From NCBI RefSeq assembly GCF_018129685.1, contig NZ_JAFCLG010000005.1, positions 310,001 through 374,000 of the forward strand: 64,000 nucleotides of DNA, written 5' to 3'. The position numbers and the translations under genes were made by a program. The DNA comes from Bradyrhizobium manausense (GTDB lineage Bacteria > Pseudomonadota > Alphaproteobacteria > Rhizobiales > Xanthobacteraceae). Below, in pieces: positions 63,841 to 64,000 of the stretch. The notes below the pieces were generated by a model. The model was not told where the DNA came from. It was given only the letters and a program-made list of their open reading frames with translations, and did no database searches. Within the stretch, counting starts at the first letter, position 1, and each line of letters begins with the position of its first letter.

Positions 63841-64000
63841 TTTTCAATCTCCCCCAAACCGACTGGAAGGGCCAGCGATTGAGAGGGGGCCTGGAGGGGA
63901 AAGCCTTCCCCTGCGGCCGAGCCCAGGGTCTCGGCCGACCCCTTCTGCGGGGAGACCCCGCAACGCCCTCATTAGAGTGAGAGTGTGGACCGGATTTCCG

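Larger units (their letters stand above)
48418..64000. mobile_element. Integrative element inserted in tRNA-Arg (left part; right end outside the window)
   Basis: The left boundary is the tRNA fragment at 48418-48462, followed by a tyrosine integrase. All recognised cargo genes after it are on the minus strand and are accessory in type (ubiquitin-like cassette, caspase-helicase, AbiE toxin pair, protease-helicase fusion). The repeat families A to E, frequent in the left 48 kb, were not noticed here. No second copy of the tRNA fragment was seen, so the element is at least 15.5 kb. Confidence 0.78.

Overview
The window looks like chromosomal DNA of a GC-rich alphaproteobacterium of the Bradyrhizobium/Rhodopseudomonas type. 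The case rests on the replication cluster (rpsT, dnaA, dnaN, recF, gyrB), the style of the encoded proteins (Bug-type binding protein, MmgE/PrpD, isoquinoline-oxidoreductase-like molybdoenzyme, DUF899), GANTC (CcrM-type) sites in front of dnaA, and several families of palindromic intergenic repeats. This is inference from gene content; no database search was possible.

Bases 1-10,300 hold a partial pirin, a membrane AraC regulator, a serine hydrolase, an MmgE/PrpD protein, a FUSC transporter, a SUKH-type protein and a coupled isomerase/DUF2867/MATE operon. Bases 10,600-25,900 hold the replication block on the minus strand: rpsT, a 1.3-kb gene-free region with clustered GANTC sites, dnaA, dnaN, recF, three tandem related secreted proteins, gyrB, a scramblase-like protein, a small membrane protein, and a MurA whose catalytic Cys is replaced by Asp. 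Bases 26,200-48,350 are a mosaic of small core operons: msrA, polysaccharide export lipoprotein, hydrolases, a two-subunit molybdoenzyme, HD-GYP, acyl-CoA ligase, ArsR/SRPBCC/DUF899, a secreted trypsin-like protease, a regulator-UppS operon with two matching operators, a phosphoesterase, a DNA glycosylase, and a hydrolase/GlxA-type pair.

At 48,418 a 45-base 3' fragment of tRNA-Arg(CCG) marks the left end of an integrative element that runs past the right edge. It starts with a tyrosine integrase; every other recognised gene is on the minus strand. In transcription order these are: an orphan AbiEi-like protein; a coupled operon (AbiEi-like, AbiEii toxin, sigma-like factor, HTH-like partner, and an ImmA/IrrE-UvrD helicase-nuclease fusion); a ubiquitin-like cassette (three-domain multi-ubiquitin, E1-like protein with an N-terminal extension, DUF6527 protein); and a DUF2158 protein followed by a caspase-like protease fused to a Ski2-like helicase. 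The intergenic repeats common in the left 48 kb were not seen here.

The element is the most interesting part. It combines a ubiquitin-conjugation-like cassette, a caspase-helicase fusion and a protease-helicase-nuclease fusion tied to a sigma-like factor and a toxin-antitoxin pair. It reads as a defence or element-maintenance island. That function is inferred from domains and context only.
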